DNA of 61,690 nucleotides from Natronoarchaeum mannanilyticum (GTDB lineage Archaea; Halobacteriota; Halobacteria; Halobacteriales; Natronoarchaeaceae). Below, one piece after another: positions 61,410 through 61,690 of this stretch; the first letter of the stretch is position 1; the number at the start of each line of letters is the position of its first letter. The notes below the pieces were generated by a model. That model worked only from the letters and a program-made list of their open reading frames with translations. It did not search any database and was not told where the DNA came from. The position numbers and the translations under genes were made by a program. The stretch is taken from the NCBI RefSeq assembly GCF_039522665.1, contig NZ_BAAADV010000005.1, forward strand, positions 1 to 61,690. Direction: 5' to 3'.

Positions 61410-61439
61410 GGTCGGCGCGTTCGACTCCGCCCCAACCCA
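61410..61439. repeat. Third attachment-site copy (right end of element 2)
   Basis: GGTCGGCG, then an extra C, then GTTCGACTCCGCCCCAACCCA repeats the variable-loop-to-3'-end part of tRNA-Val, with one inserted base. The last 19 bp (61421-61439) are identical to the tRNA end. This marks the right boundary of element 2. Confidence 0.8.
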
Positions 61440-61530
61440 TTTCTGACGACACCTCCACTGCAAGCGATAGCGAGCGGTCCGTGTTAACCTGACAAAATTT
61501 ATTTGTATATTGTGTCCATTTCTAGTAGCA

Positions 61531-61635
61531 ATGAGTGAACTCGTAACTGAGTCTGATAAGCAGTCTTCTCCAACTGATATGGAGCAATTCCTACAACGAT
61601 ATCATGAGGATGCAGGCTCGGTAGTGTTCAGATAA
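61531..61635 (+). pseudogene. Truncated gene start next to an IS end
   Basis: A 34-aa frame, 'MSELVTESDKQSSPTDMEQF' followed by 'LQRYHEDAGSVVFR', begins with an ATG that has a TATA-like TTTATTTGTAT 27 nt upstream. That is good evidence for a real gene start. The frame ends inside the end of an IS-like sequence, so the gene was probably cut by insertion. The original product cannot be named. Confidence 0.45.
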
Positions 61636-61690
61636 GCTGATTCCATGCGAAGGCGAACGCCTGGAGCCAATTTTCGGCGGTGTTTGCTTC
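61628..61690 (-). mobile_element. C-terminal end of an IS6-type transposase gene (cut by window edge)
   Basis: The last 20 codons before TGA at 61630-61628 read EANTAENWLQAFAFAWNQLI on the minus strand. I recognise this ending from haloarchaeal IS6-family transposases ('...W(L)...FAWNQLI'). The rest of the gene lies beyond the window. The IS end near 61619-61645 interrupts the plus-strand gene. Confidence 0.6.

Larger units (their letters stand above)
58373..61439. mobile_element. Integrated element 2 (about 3.1 kb mini-element)
   Basis: It lies between the att copy at 58354-58372 and a second att copy ending at 61439. It contains just one integrase gene (61284 to 60283) and a two-gene cargo on the other strand (58678-60176). 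It is markedly AT-rich. Its small size and tandem position suggest that it uses the same att site as element 1. Confidence 0.72.

Noticed and set aside
1-61690. CRISPR arrays, rRNA genes and further tRNAs
   Set aside because: No regularly spaced repeats of 25-40 bp and no rRNA-like sequence were found; the two extra tRNA-Val-like stretches lack the 5' half and are att copies.

Overview
The window reads as haloarchaeal (class Halobacteria) DNA. Three observations support this: very GC-rich, acidic protein-coding sequence up to about 40.3 kb; archaeal TATA boxes placed about 25-27 nt upstream of start codons (leaderless genes); and typical haloarchaeal families such as DUF2150, HTH_10/Bat-type regulators, split glycine dehydrogenase GcvPA/GcvPB and RfcL. 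The genus cannot be read from the sequence alone.

Region 1 (1-40.3 kb) is chromosomal backbone. It holds a secreted PQQ-repeat protein, biotin genes bioF-bioD, a 7TM-PAS histidine kinase, the glycine cleavage system in two loci (gcvT-gcvH and gcvPA-gcvPB), a NYN-domain protein, a DsrE protein, a TatD-like hydrolase, a 1107-aa CARDB-repeat surface protein, HMG-CoA synthase (isoprenoid lipids), a Ni/Co transporter-like protein, an ACR3-like transporter, UspA, a methyltransferase, a CNNM/CBS protein, YihY, RfcL, a Zn/Cd-type P-type ATPase with its probable regulator, NikR, a sulfatase, an iron-box-controlled binding protein, a cobalamin adenosyltransferase, adenine deaminase and an MBL hydrolase. 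Metal homeostasis (Ni, Zn/Cd, Fe, As-like, cobalamin) is a recurring theme, and several operator-like palindromes are visible.

Region 2 (40.35-61.44 kb) begins at an intact tRNA-Val(CAC). Composition drops sharply in GC. Two further copies of the tRNA 3' end lie at 58.26-58.37 kb and 61.41-61.44 kb, each just upstream of a tyrosine integrase gene. This gives two tandem integrated elements in one attachment site: about 17.9 kb and about 3.1 kb. Element 1 carries a type IIG-like restriction-modification protein, small zinc-ribbon proteins, an AEP/NrS-1-like primase, a translationally coupled operon of five related coiled-coil plus winged-helix proteins between diverged direct repeats, a GIY-YIG-like protein, a Kiwa-like pair (KwaB-KwaA) and the integrase. 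Element 2 is a minimal element: an integrase plus a two-gene cargo (unknown protein and unknown membrane protein). An IS6-type transposase end lies at the right edge.

The most promising undescribed systems are the five-paralogue operon (49.5-53.66 kb) and the two-gene cargo of the mini-element (58.68-60.18 kb). Both sit among recognisable anti-virus genes. Their defensive role is an inference from context, not something the sequence proves.
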